From contig NZ_FOVM01000005.1 of the NCBI RefSeq assembly GCF_900115155.1, positions 223,313 to 287,312 on the forward strand: a stretch of DNA of 64,000 bases, written 5' to 3'. The stretch comes from Mycetocola miduiensis (GTDB lineage Bacteria; Actinomycetota; Actinomycetes; Actinomycetales; Microbacteriaceae). The number at the start of each line of letters is the position of its first letter. Within the stretch, counting starts at the first letter, position 1. The notes beneath the pieces were generated by a model. That model was not told the origin of the DNA, did not search any database, and saw nothing but the letters and a program-made list of their open reading frames with translations. Of the stretch, positions 1 through 8,616 are shown one piece after another. The position numbers were made by a program, and so were the translations under genes.

Positions 1-43
1 CGCGGGTGTCGAAACGCCCGCGCCGGGCCGGAACACCCGCGCG
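1..43. repeat. Palindromic intergenic repeat, copy A (partial)
   Basis: A CGCGGGTG / CGCCCGCG hairpin followed by AACACCCGCGCG. It matches the right two-thirds of the 66-bp elements at 36861-36926 and 37985-38050; the two hairpin arms and the AACACCC arm are conserved while the linkers vary. The left part would lie before the window. It sits 54 bp before a tRNA gene. It resembles a REP/BIME-type element. Function unknown. Confidence 0.6.
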
Positions 44-96
44 ACTCGCGAAACGGGGATTTGAGCGCGCAGAATTCTGATAGTTTTGTGATGCAC

Positions 97-169
97 GCCT
101 TCGTAGCTCAGGGGATAGAGCGTCGGTTTCCGGTACCGCAGGTCGCAGGTTCGAATCCTGCCGAGGGCA
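97..169 (+). tRNA. tRNA-Arg (anticodon CCG)
   Basis: A 73-nt cloverleaf can be folded by eye. The acceptor stem GCCTTCG pairs with CGAGGGC, allowing one G-U. The D stem is GCTC/GAGC, the anticodon stem TCGGT/ACCGC (outermost pair mismatched) with loop TTCCGGT giving anticodon CCG, and the T stem GCAGG/CCTGC encloses TTCGAAT. The discriminator base is A, and 3' CCA is not encoded. It would read the CGG arginine codon. The mismatch at the top of the anticodon stem is slightly unusual. Confidence 0.93.
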
Positions 170-297
170 CACCTTTCTCCACACCGGACCGTTCAACGGT
201 CGTTCTCGCGGCGATGTCGGCTAGCGCTGAAGGCCGTCGTCTCGCCTGCCCGGCCGATAGCGCCGCCTGGTGGCGGTAAGGCCGCCAAGTTGGCACG

Positions 298-1356
298 ATG
301 ACGATCATGACCCTGTCAGGCACCGAACTCGCCCGCGACTACTACCACGACGTCGTCGCACCCCTGATCGAAGCGCGATGGCCCGGGCTCCCCCACGCCG
401 CCGGACGACTCGGAGCCGGCTCCGACGTGCTCGGCCTCGACGACGAGATGTCGCGCGATCACGACTGGGGGCTCAGGCTCACGCTCCTGGTGGCCACGGA
501 TGTCGTCGCGCCGATCCGTGCGCACCTCGCCCAGAGTCTCCCGGCCCAGTACCGCGGGCATCCCACACGGTTCGCGACCACGGGGCATCCGCTCCCCACC
601 TCGCAGGTCGAGGTGACGACGGCTGAGCACTTCGCCTTCTCGCGGCTCGGTGTGAACGCCGGCGACCTTGCTGCCGGGGACCTTGCGGTAACCGACTGGT
701 TATCGCTGACCGGGCAGTCGGTCCTCGAGGTCACGGCCGGAGAGGTCTTCACCGACTCGGCGGGGGCTTTCAGCCGGATCCGGGAACAGCTCACCTGGTA
801 CCCCGACGACGTGTGGCGCTACGTCCTCGCCGCTGACTGGGCCCGGATTCGCCAGGAACTGCCGTTCATCGGCCGAGCCGGGATACTTGGGGATGACACC
901 GGGTCGCGTCTGATCGCCGCTCGGGTCGGTGTCTCGATTATGCGGCTCGGCTTCCTGCTCGAACGGCGCTGGCCCCCATACTCCAAGTGGCTCGGCACCG
1001 GGTTCTCTACACTGCGGGGGGCCGGCGGCGCCCAACCGGCGCTCGCCAGGGCTCTCGCCGCCGGCCGGTGGCAGGACCGCGAGGCGGCTCTCGCCGATGC
1101 CCTCACCGTCCTGCACGACCTGCAACGCGACCGCGGACTCCCCGAGGCCGACGCCGTCGTCGGGCCGTTCTACGAACGGCCGTTCCTCGGGCTTGGCCCG
1201 GTGCCCGAAGCACTTCTCGACTCGATCACCGACGAGCGGGTACGCGCCCTGCCACCCGGTGTCGGTTCGATCGAGCAGGTGTCGGACAACGTGGATGTCC
1301 TCACCTCTCCGACGCGTCGCCGTGCCGCGATGACGGCCATGTTGTCGACGCCGTGA
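298..1356 (+). CDS. DUF4037 domain-containing protein
   Basis: 352 residues, no signal peptide or membrane segment. Residues 38-58 hold the family hallmark GSDVLG-DDE-SRDHDWG, a nucleotidyltransferase-like acidic cluster (D43, D48, D49, D54, D56), and a WPPYSKWLG segment lies near residue 230. This matches the DUF4037 family, thought to be nucleotidyltransferase-fold proteins of unknown substrate. It follows the tRNA gene and converges on the DUF3097 gene. Another ATG three codons downstream is possible as start. The family call is fairly sure; the function is not known. Confidence 0.8.
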   Translation: MTIMTLSGTELARDYYHDVVAPLIEARWPGLPHAAGRLGAGSDVLGLDDEMSRDHDWGLRLTLLVATDVVAPIRAHLAQSLPAQYRGHPTRFATTGHPLPTSQVEVTTAEHFAFSRLGVNAGDLAAGDLAVTDWLSLTGQSVLEVTAGEVFTDSAGAFSRIREQLTWYPDDVWRYVLAADWARIRQELPFIGRAGILGDDTGSRLIAARVGVSIMRLGFLLERRWPPYSKWLGTGFSTLRGAGGAQPALARALAAGRWQDREAALADALTVLHDLQRDRGLPEADAVVGPFYERPFLGLGPVPEALLDSITDERVRALPPGVGSIEQVSDNVDVLTSPTRRRAAMTAMLSTP

Positions 1357-1395
1357 GCCGGCCGGCCGAGGTCTTTCGGATGGTGGCTTGAGGGG

Positions 1396-2232
1396 TCAGG
1401 GAGCTGTGACGAAGTCGATGAGCTCTTCAACCCGGCCGAGGAACGCCGGCTCCAGGTCCGAGTAGTTGCGCACGCGGCCGAGGATCGCCTGCCAGGCCCG
1501 CGCAATGTCGGCCTGGCTTTCGTTCGGCAGCCCAAGGGCGGCACAGATGCCCTTCTTCCACTCGATCGACCGCGGGATGTCCGGCCACTCCTTCAGGCCG
1601 ACCCTGGCGGGCTTCACCGACTGCCAGACGTCGATGTACGGATGCCCGACCACGAGGACGTTTCCTCCGTGACTGCCGCGCATCACGGCATCCGCGATCC
1701 TCGACTCTTTCGACCCCGGGACGAGGTGGTCGACGAGGACGCCCACCTTGCGCTTCGGGGTTGGGGCGAAGTCGGTGATGATCGCGGCGAGGTCGTCGAT
1801 GCCGCCGAGGTATTCGACGACGACACCCTCGACCCGGAGGTCGTCGCCCCACACCTTCTCGACGAGTTCGGCGTCGTGACGTCCTTCGACATAGATGCGG
1901 GAGGGCAGGGCGACCCTGGCGCGGGCATCAGCGACGGCGAATGAGCCGGATGCCGTCCGCGTCGGACCGGCCGCCTTCTTCTTCTGCGGCGCGACGAGGA
2001 TCACCGGTTTCCCGTCGATCAGGAACCCGGCGCCGAGTGGGAACATCCGGCGTTTGCCGTGGCGATCCTCGAGCTGGACGGTCTTGCCTTCGATCCCGGT
2101 GACGGCTCCGCACCAGCCGGTCGACGCCTCTTCGACGACGAGGTCGATTCGCGCCTCCTGCTCGAGCGGAGGAGGCGTTTTACTTGCCCGCCAGTTGGTC
2201 GCGAGCACATCGGATCCGTAGCGGTCGTTCAT
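1396..2232 (-). CDS. DUF3097 domain-containing protein
   Basis: 278 residues from an ATG at 2232 (MNDRYGSDVLA); the frame is open further upstream but that extension does not look coding. The protein matches actinobacterial DUF3097: an N-terminal SH3-like stretch (GWCGAVTGIEGKTVQLEDRHG), then IYVEGRHDAELVEKVWG and LVDHLVPGSKES. The EG and DxLVPGS elements resemble the acidic residues of a TOPRIM fold, so a nucleic-acid role is possible; that is inference. It is divergently arranged from the TPM gene. Confidence 0.75.
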   Translation of the reverse strand: MNDRYGSDVLATNWRASKTPPPLEQEARIDLVVEEASTGWCGAVTGIEGKTVQLEDRHGKRRMFPLGAGFLIDGKPVILVAPQKKKAAGPTRTASGSFAVADARARVALPSRIYVEGRHDAELVEKVWGDDLRVEGVVVEYLGGIDDLAAIITDFAPTPKRKVGVLVDHLVPGSKESRIADAVMRGSHGGNVLVVGHPYIDVWQSVKPARVGLKEWPDIPRSIEWKKGICAALGLPNESQADIARAWQAILGRVRNYSDLEPAFLGRVEELIDFVTAP

Positions 2233-2377
2233 CACCCGGGCAAGGATAGCGGCGATTGGATAGCACAGGAGGATGCCACGCGGCGACCCCACGGGCCTCA
2301 CGGCGACTCTCTGGACGCGCTCAGCCCGGCAACCCTAGACTCGCAGGTGTTCTCCACCGACGACAGAAGGCGGGCAG

Positions 2378-4438
2378 ATGCGGGCACGCTCACTCTGGGC
2401 TCTTTCGGCAGTGACTGCCGCGCTTGTGCTGGGAACTCCCGCTGCTGCGTTTGCCACCGACCCGGTTCAGCTCGGATCCGGGCGTGTGCTCGACGAGGCC
2501 GGGGTCCTCACCGGATCGGACACCACTGAGATCGAATCGGCGATCGACTCCCTCAACAACGAATCGGGTGCGGACCTCTGGGTCGTCTACGTCGACGAGT
2601 TCACCAATCCGAGCGATGCCGCCGAGTGGACGAATTCGACCGCCGAGGCGAACGGTCTCGGACCCTCCCAGTACCTGCTGGCAGTGGCCACCGAACAGCG
2701 CACCTACTATCTCTCTGGCGCGACCGACGGGCCGGTGAGCAATGAGCAGCTCGCCCAGATCGAGCAGCAGCTCGTGCAGCCCCGATTGAGCGACGACGAC
2801 TGGGCGGGCGCAGCTGTCGCCGCGGCAACCGGGCTCGGCAACGCCATCGCCGGGGAGGATGTTGCGGCATCCGGTGGCGGCGGTGACGGGGGCGTGTCGA
2901 ACTCTGTGGTGTGGCTGGTGATCGGCGCGATCGTCGTGATCGGGATTATCGTGATCGCCGCCACCCTGCGCAGGCGCAACAAGAAGAAAGCGGTCGACCC
3001 GCGCGCCGGAGAACCAGCCGAACTCGCCGCAGTCGAGACAGCCGATCTGGAACGTCAGGCCGGAAGCGCCCTCGTCGAAACGGACGACGCCGTGAAGACC
3101 AGCCAGGAGGAACTCGGTTTCGCCCTGGCCCAGTACGGTGAGGAAAGCGTCACCACGTTCCGCACGGCGATCGACTCCGCGAAGGAAGCCCTGTCGCGTG
3201 CGTTCACCATCAAGCAAAAGCTCGCCGACGCCGAACCGGACACCGAACAACAGGTGCGCGCGTGGAACGCCGAGATCATCCGGCTGTGCATCGACGCCAA
3301 CGACGCGCTCGACCGGGAGGCCGAAGCATTCGACGAACTGCGGCAGCTCGAGAAGAATGCCCCGGCCGCCGTCGCCGCGCTCCGCGCGGAGCACCAGCAG
3401 GTGACGGAGCGCCTCGGGGCGGCAGCCGCAGGCCTCCAGTCGCTTTCGGCACGCTATGACGCTGCCTCACTCAGCACCGTCGCAGACAACGTCGAGCAGG
3501 CGCAGGAACGACTGGCCTTCGCCGCCGAGAACCTGGCGGCAGCCGACGAAGACATCGCAGCCGGCCAGTTCGGCCAGGCTGCCGTCGACATCCGCGCTTC
3601 GGAGGAGGCCATCGACCAGGCCGCGATGCTGTTGAATGCCATCGACAGGCTCGGTGCGGATCTTGACAAGGCGCAGGCGTCGATCTCGGATGCCATCGGC
3701 GATCTGCGCAGTGACCTTCAGCTGGCGAGGTCACAGCCGGACCCTGACGGCTCGCTCGTCAACGTGATCCGCGCGACCGAGACCGCGGTCGCGGAGGTGG
3801 AGCAGAAGCGCACAGGAGCGCACAACCCGCTCGATCTGCTCCGTCAGCTCGAAGCCGCGAACACGTCCATCGACGGGATTCTCCAGCAGGTCCGGGACGC
3901 CCAGGCGCAGCTCCAGCGGGCTCAGTCCCAGCTTGGTCACGCGCTCTCCTCCGCCGGCGCACAGGTTTCGGCCGCCGAGGACTACATCACCGCTCGCCGG
4001 GGTGCCGTTGGCGCCGATGCACGGACACGGCTGGCCGAAGCGGGACGCAACCTGGTGCAGGCGCAGCAGCTGGCGGCATCCGACCCGGTCTCAGCCCTGA
4101 CCTACGCGCAGACCTCGAATCAGCTCGCCCGCGCCGCGATCGATTCAGCCCAGGCGGATGTCTCCGGTTTCGGGATGCAGCCGGGCGGCTACGGCCCGAT
4201 GGGCGGCGGAATGATGGGGGGCCAGCAGCAGTCGGGCGGCGGCATGATGGGCGCCATCCTCGGCGGCATCCTCATCAACTCGGTGCTCAGCGGCGGCGGT
4301 CGGTCCGGCGGAGGGTTCGGCGGATTCGGTGGCGGCGGATTCGGTGGCGGGTTCGGCGGGGGCTCGCGCAGCGGCCGCAGCGCAGGGAGTTTCGGCGGGG
4401 GCGGCACACGTTCCCGACGGGGTGGCGGCCGTTTCTGA
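2378..4438 (+). CDS. TPM domain-containing membrane protein
   Basis: 686 residues. Residues 1-26 form a signal peptide ending AFA, residues about 30-160 a TPM (TPM_phosphatase/YgcG-like) extracytoplasmic domain, and about 174-196 one membrane helix followed by RRRNKKK. A long Ala/Glu/Gln-rich coiled-coil region (about 215-590) comes next, then a Gly/Ser/Arg-rich tail of GGFGG repeats, so the cytoplasmic part is very large. The start has AGGCGGG upstream. The pspA-like gene follows after 43 bp in the same direction, suggesting a shared role in envelope maintenance. The tail is unusually glycine-rich. Confidence 0.85.
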   Translation: MRARSLWALSAVTAALVLGTPAAAFATDPVQLGSGRVLDEAGVLTGSDTTEIESAIDSLNNESGADLWVVYVDEFTNPSDAAEWTNSTAEANGLGPSQYLLAVATEQRTYYLSGATDGPVSNEQLAQIEQQLVQPRLSDDDWAGAAVAAATGLGNAIAGEDVAASGGGGDGGVSNSVVWLVIGAIVVIGIIVIAATLRRRNKKKAVDPRAGEPAELAAVETADLERQAGSALVETDDAVKTSQEELGFALAQYGEESVTTFRTAIDSAKEALSRAFTIKQKLADAEPDTEQQVRAWNAEIIRLCIDANDALDREAEAFDELRQLEKNAPAAVAALRAEHQQVTERLGAAAAGLQSLSARYDAASLSTVADNVEQAQERLAFAAENLAAADEDIAAGQFGQAAVDIRASEEAIDQAAMLLNAIDRLGADLDKAQASISDAIGDLRSDLQLARSQPDPDGSLVNVIRATETAVAEVEQKRTGAHNPLDLLRQLEAANTSIDGILQQVRDAQAQLQRAQSQLGHALSSAGAQVSAAEDYITARRGAVGADARTRLAEAGRNLVQAQQLAASDPVSALTYAQTSNQLARAAIDSAQADVSGFGMQPGGYGPMGGGMMGGQQQSGGGMMGAILGGILINSVLSGGGRSGGGFGGFGGGGFGGGFGGGSRSGRSAGSFGGGGTRSRRGGGRF

Positions 4439-4481
4439 CGGCCGATAGACAACACAGATACCGATCGAGAGGAAAGAATTC

Positions 4482-5270
4482 ATGGCAAAGCAATCGATCT
4501 TCGGGCGCATCGCCCAGCTGGCGAAAGCGAACATCAACGCACTCATCGACCAGGCCGAAGACCCCCAGCTGATGCTGGACCAGATGGTCCGCGACTACAC
4601 CAACAGCATCGCCGAAGCGGAGAGCGCCATCGCTGAGACGATCGGGAACCTGCGCCTCCTAGAGGAAGACCACCACGAGGACATCCGGGCGGCGGGCGAC
4701 TGGGGCAACAAGGCCCTCGCTGCGAGCCGCAAGGCGGACGAGTACCGTGCCTCAGGCGACACGTCAGACGCCGACAAGTTCGACAACCTCGCCAAGGTGG
4801 CCCTGCAGCGCCAGATCACCTCGGAGAACGAGGCGAAGATGGCCGAGCCGCAGATCGCGTCGCAGACGCAGGTCGTCGACCAGCTCAAGAACGGCCTCAA
4901 CGGCATGAAGCAGAAGCTCGAGCAGCTCAAGTCGAAGCGCAGCGAGCTCATCGCGCGGTCCAAGACTGCTGAAGCGCAACGGAAGGTCGCTGATGCCGTC
5001 AAGAGCATCGACATCATGGACCCGACGAGCGAGGTCAGCCGCTTCGAAGACAAGATCCGTCGCGAGGAAGCGAAGGTGCGTGGCCAGCAGGAGCTTGCCG
5101 CATCGAGCCTCGACGCGCAGTTCGAGTCGCTCGAAGACATCGGTGAGCTCACCGAAGTCGAGGCCCGCCTCGCAGCGATGAAGTCCGGCGGCCCCTCCCC
5201 CGTCTCAGGCGGGCAGCCGCAGCCCGCGGTCGAGGCGACGCAGAGCGCTCCGTACACTCCCAACCAGTAA
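4482..5270 (+). CDS. pspA: PspA/IM30 family protein
   Basis: 262 residues, predicted almost wholly alpha-helical and coiled-coil, with the typical N-terminus FGRIAQLAKANINALIDQAE and the following DPQLMLDQMVRDY motif. PspA/IM30 (Vipp1) proteins polymerise on the inner face of stressed membranes in an ESCRT-III-like way. The C-terminus ends in a Pro/Gln-rich tail. A strong GAGAGGAAAG ribosome binding site precedes the ATG. It is probably co-transcribed with the TPM gene. No PspF-type sigma54 regulator is nearby, so control must differ from the enterobacterial system. Confidence 0.9.
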   Translation: MAKQSIFGRIAQLAKANINALIDQAEDPQLMLDQMVRDYTNSIAEAESAIAETIGNLRLLEEDHHEDIRAAGDWGNKALAASRKADEYRASGDTSDADKFDNLAKVALQRQITSENEAKMAEPQIASQTQVVDQLKNGLNGMKQKLEQLKSKRSELIARSKTAEAQRKVADAVKSIDIMDPTSEVSRFEDKIRREEAKVRGQQELAASSLDAQFESLEDIGELTEVEARLAAMKSGGPSPVSGGQPQPAVEATQSAPYTPNQ

Positions 5271-5308
5271 TCGGCTCGCCTTCACTCCTGGAGGCGAGGC
5301 AGGTTTAG

Positions 5309-5377
5309 CAGGACATCGCACGGTTATCCGGCCGACTCCTCCGATTCGGTCCGGATAACCGTGCGATGTCCTGTTTT
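5309..5377. terminator. 23-bp perfect inverted repeat, probable bidirectional terminator
   Basis: The left arm 5309-5331 and right arm 5351-5373 are perfectly complementary over 23 bp around a 19-nt loop. A TTTT run follows on the plus strand. On the minus strand the hairpin is followed by a weaker CTAAACCT run. It lies exactly between the convergent pspA and amidotransferase genes. The stem is much longer than a normal intrinsic terminator, so it could also be a dispersed palindromic repeat. Confidence 0.75.
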
Positions 5378-5407
5378 GCGTTCGAGCGGAAAACGAAAGG
5401 ATGCCTG

Positions 5408-6160
5408 TCAGGCGCTCTCGAGGACCGCGCCGGCCTGCGCGGCGAGGCCGTCGAGCAGCACGCGCAGTTGCCCTACCGGGGCGAGGAGAGCTTCGGGGTG
5501 CCACTGCACACCGGTGATCGGAAGGGAGTCGTGCTCGATTGCCTCAATGTGGCCGTCGTGGGCCCACCCGACGGCGCGGAGCCCGTTGCCGAGCCGGTCG
5601 ACGACCTGGTGGTGCGCGCTCTGCACCACGATGTGGTCTCGGCCAAACCGCTCACCGAGGATGCTGCCCGGCTCGAGCCGGACGGGGTGCTCGACGAGTG
5701 CGTACTCAACGGGCAGGTCGATGTTGCGATGCCCGGCATCGTCGACGTGCTGCAGGAGCGTGCCGCCGAGGGCGACGTTGATGACCTGGTGGCCCCGGCA
5801 GATGCCAAGCACGGGGAGGTGGCGGGACGCCGCCCGCCGGACCAGCTGGATCTGGGCGGCATCCGCCACTTCGAAGTGATGCCCTTCGCCCTCGTATCCC
5901 CGCTCGCCGTCGTAGAACTGGGGGTCGATGTCTTCGCCGCCCATGATGACGACGGCGTCGGCGTTCTCGGCGGCCTGCAGCAGCCCGTCGACGCCGATGT
6001 CGGCGGCGGACACCTGGGAGACATCCCAGCCGGAAACCCGGGCCTCAGCAGCGGCCCGGTCGATCATGGTACGCACGTACGCATCGTAGGCGGGTGAGTG
6101 CTCGCGCTGGGCGGTCACTTCAACCATGAGGAGGCGGCGGTCGCCGGCGCGTTCGGTCAT
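5408..6160 (-). CDS. Gamma-glutamyl-gamma-aminobutyrate hydrolase family protein
   Basis: 250 residues from ATG 6160, chosen because GGGAGG lies just upstream; the longer frame lacks this. It is a class I glutamine amidotransferase (peptidase C26) with the nucleophile elbow GICRGHQ (C121) and the HPE pair in GVQWHPE (H221, E223); MGGEDIDPQFY is typical of the PuuD group. PuuD hydrolyses gamma-glutamyl-GABA in putrescine breakdown. No other putrescine genes are adjacent, so the substrate is unproven. Cytoplasmic. Confidence 0.85.
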   Translation of the reverse strand: MTERAGDRRLLMVEVTAQREHSPAYDAYVRTMIDRAAAEARVSGWDVSQVSAADIGVDGLLQAAENADAVVIMGGEDIDPQFYDGERGYEGEGHHFEVADAAQIQLVRRAASRHLPVLGICRGHQVINVALGGTLLQHVDDAGHRNIDLPVEYALVEHPVRLEPGSILGERFGRDHIVVQSAHHQVVDRLGNGLRAVGWAHDGHIEAIEHDSLPITGVQWHPEALLAPVGQLRVLLDGLAAQAGAVLESA

Positions 6161-6307
6161 GCCTGCCTCCCTTTCGCCGTTCGTGGTCAGGGACCATTCT
6201 GCCCTGCCGGGGCCGCGTCTCGCCATGGGCACCGAAACAGGCCGCAATACGCGGTCGAGTGGCGCGCCTGCCTCGCGTCGCGTGCGTGAAAACCGGATAC
6301 TAAGACA

Positions 6308-7126
6308 ATGGCGACTTTCGTGGTTGTGCCCGCGTGGCAGGGTTCCGGTTCCTCTCGCGCGATGCGCCTTATCGACGGGGCTGAGGCGATCCGCGGTGAC
6401 CTCCCCTCCTCTGCGACCCAGATCGTCGATGTACCGACTGAAGCGGGCGAGTCGCTCGAAACCGGGGTGAATCGCCTGTCGTCGCTGCGGATCATCCGGG
6501 ATCGCCAGGAAGCAGCGCTCCGTGCCGCCACCGGCCCCGTCATCACCGTCGGAGGAGGATGCTCCGTTGAGCTCGCCGCCGTCGACTCCGTTCTCTCAAC
6601 GGGCGACGACACGTGCGTTCTCTGGTTCGACGCCCACCCGGACCTGAATACTCCGGCTGACTCCCCGTCCGGATCGTTCGACGGCATGGTGCTGCGCGCG
6701 TTGATCGGCGAGGGGATTCCGGAACTGTCGCCGAAGACGCCGCTCTCGCCTGAGCGCCTCGTGATCATCGGCGCTCGCGACATCGACCCCGGTGAGCAGG
6801 AGTGTCTCGACAACTCCCGCATCCGCACCCTCTCGGTCGAGGATGCGACGCCCGCCGCGCTCGTCGACGCGGTGACGGCATCCGGAGCGAAGCGGGTCTA
6901 CGTGCACGTCGACCTCGACGTTCTCGACCCGGCCGACATCGCCGGCACCGACTGGGCCGAACCGTTCGGCCTGCCTGCCGCGACGCTCGTGGAACTGATC
7001 GGGGCTGTCCGAGCCGAGTTCGAGCTTGCCGGCGCCGGCATCACCGGTTTCGCTCCGGCGAGTTCGGCTCATGCAGTCGACGACCTCGGCACCATCCTGA
7101 GAATTCTCGGCGCTCTCGCACGCTGA
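6308..7126 (+). CDS. Arginase/agmatinase-fold protein with altered active site
   Basis: 272 residues with the ureohydrolase fold. FDAHPDLN (D108, H110, D112) and HVDLDVLDP (D202, D204) are intact. The first signature, normally GGDHS, reads GGGCS, so the usual histidine metal ligand is C85. The SPSG-N-HG substrate motif reads SPSGSFDG, with Asp replacing His, and the C-terminal acidic residue of the usual VEVNP region is not seen (GFAPASS). It is a family member, but arginase activity is doubtful and its substrate is unknown. It is a single gene divergent from the amidotransferase. Confidence 0.75.
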   Translation: MATFVVVPAWQGSGSSRAMRLIDGAEAIRGDLPSSATQIVDVPTEAGESLETGVNRLSSLRIIRDRQEAALRAATGPVITVGGGCSVELAAVDSVLSTGDDTCVLWFDAHPDLNTPADSPSGSFDGMVLRALIGEGIPELSPKTPLSPERLVIIGARDIDPGEQECLDNSRIRTLSVEDATPAALVDAVTASGAKRVYVHVDLDVLDPADIAGTDWAEPFGLPAATLVELIGAVRAEFELAGAGITGFAPASSAHAVDDLGTILRILGALAR

Positions 7127-7195
7127 GAACACCGGCCATGCGACCGGCCGGTAGCCTCGGAGCATGACGGACACCGCACACCCCTGGAGCGAACG

Positions 7196-7576
7196 ATGAA
7201 GCGGATGCTCTTCGACTCTCCGGTCAGCCGCCTCGGCTACCTCTACGCCAACCTCGTCGGGTTGGTCTGGGGCTCGATCTGGTCGACAGGTCGGGTACAG
7301 CGACGCAACGGGCTGTGGATCTTCACCGGGATGCCGAACTGGACGTTCGGGCGAGGCGGTTCGTGTGTCGGCGGCTGTTACCTCACCGGCACGAACGTCT
7401 CGGACGATGTGCTCGAGCACGAAGCCGTGCACAAGCGGCAGTGGCAGCGGTACGGCATGCTGTTCCCCCTGTTCTATCTGGCCGCTGGCACCAATCCGCT
7501 CAAGAACCGCTTTGAAATCGAGGCCGGGCTTGAGAAGGGCGGCTACATCCGCCCGGCGAGGCGTGGACGCCAGTAG
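7196..7576 (+). CDS. Small HExxH-motif protein, function unknown
   Basis: 126 residues. LEHEAVHKRQW (H75, H79) is a zincin-type HExxH motif. It is preceded by SCVGGC (C57, C61), and two hydrophobic stretches lie around residues 14-30 and 87-98. I do not recognise a characterised family. Such small proteins are sometimes carried in actinobacterial genomes as hypothetical or Fe-S oxidoreductase entries, from memory only. GGAG precedes the ATG. An 11-codon open frame at 7164-7199 overlaps its start as ATGA. The luciferase-like gene follows after 8 bp, suggesting one transcript. Confidence 0.7.
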   Translation: MKRMLFDSPVSRLGYLYANLVGLVWGSIWSTGRVQRRNGLWIFTGMPNWTFGRGGSCVGGCYLTGTNVSDDVLEHEAVHKRQWQRYGMLFPLFYLAAGTNPLKNRFEIEAGLEKGGYIRPARRGRQ

Positions 7577-7584
7577 GTCACCTC

Positions 7585-8610
7585 ATGAGCATGCAACTCG
7601 GTGTCTACACGTTCGGCGATATCCCGGCCGACGGGCTGGTCTCCCCCGAGCAGCAGCTCAGGGAGACGATCGAACGAATCCGCCTCGCAGACGAGGCTGG
7701 GCTGGACTGGTTCGGCGTCGGCGAACACCACCGGCCGGAGTACTCGATCAGTTCTCCCGCGACCGTTCTTGCGGCGGCGGCGACCGTGACGAAGAGCATC
7801 CGGCTCTCCAGTGCTGTCACTGTGCTGTCCACCGAAGACCCGGTGCGGGTGTTCCAGCAGTTCGCGACCATCGACCTGCTGACTGGCGGGCGGGTTGAAC
7901 TCGCTGCCGGCCGTGGGTCGTTCATCGAGTCGTTCCCGCTGTTCGGGGCGAATCTCGCCGACTACGACGACCTGTACGAAGAGAAGCTCAACCTGCTGCT
8001 CGAGCTCAACGCGAACGAGCGGGTGACCTGGCGTGGCCGGTTCCGTCCTGCCCTCGACAACGCGCTGATCCTGCCGCGGCCGCACGCCGACAAGCTCGAC
8101 ATCTGGATCGCGACCGGCGGCAACCCTGAATCGTCGATGCGCGCCGGATACCTGGGCCTGCCGATCAACTACGCCGTCATCGGCGGTTATCCGGAGCAGT
8201 TCGCGCCGTTGGCTGCGCTGTACCGGGAGGCCGGCCAGAAGGCTGGGCACGATGCATCCGCCCTGAGAGTGGCTGTCTCCGGACCGGGCTTCATTGCGCC
8301 GACAAGCCAGGAGGCGAAGGACACTCTCTATCCGTACTGGAAGACGTCGATGACGAAGATCGCGGCTGAACGCGGCTTCACCGCCCCCAGCCGGCTCGGT
8401 TACGACACCCAGACGGCGAAGCGTGGGGCGATTTTCGCCGGCAGCCCGAACGAGGTCGCCGACAAGATCGTCGCCCTGCACGGGCATCTCGGTTACGACC
8501 GTCACTGCCTACAAATGGACTGGTCTGGTGTGCCTCACGCCCTCGTTATGCGGTCAATCGAATTGTTCGCTACCGAGGTGCTGCCCCAGGTTCGGGCTGC
8601 CCTCGGCTAG
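7585..8610 (+). CDS. LLM-class flavin-dependent oxidoreductase
   Basis: 341 residues with the luciferase-like monooxygenase barrel: GLDWFGVGEHHRPEY, then LSSAVTVLSTEDPVRVFQQF and GRVELAAGRGSF, which form the flavin pocket in this family. Such enzymes use FMNH2 or F420H2, typically to oxidise small organic molecules. The substrate cannot be read from sequence. It begins 8 bp after the HExxH gene and converges on the aldo/keto reductase gene with a 6-bp gap. Cytoplasmic. Confidence 0.88.
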   Translation: MSMQLGVYTFGDIPADGLVSPEQQLRETIERIRLADEAGLDWFGVGEHHRPEYSISSPATVLAAAATVTKSIRLSSAVTVLSTEDPVRVFQQFATIDLLTGGRVELAAGRGSFIESFPLFGANLADYDDLYEEKLNLLLELNANERVTWRGRFRPALDNALILPRPHADKLDIWIATGGNPESSMRAGYLGLPINYAVIGGYPEQFAPLAALYREAGQKAGHDASALRVAVSGPGFIAPTSQEAKDTLYPYWKTSMTKIAAERGFTAPSRLGYDTQTAKRGAIFAGSPNEVADKIVALHGHLGYDRHCLQMDWSGVPHALVMRSIELFATEVLPQVRAALG

Positions 8611-8616
8611 TCCTCG

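Noticed and set aside
61..279. 72-codon open frame across the tRNA
   Set aside because: It reads through the tRNA-Arg gene and has no protein-like features.
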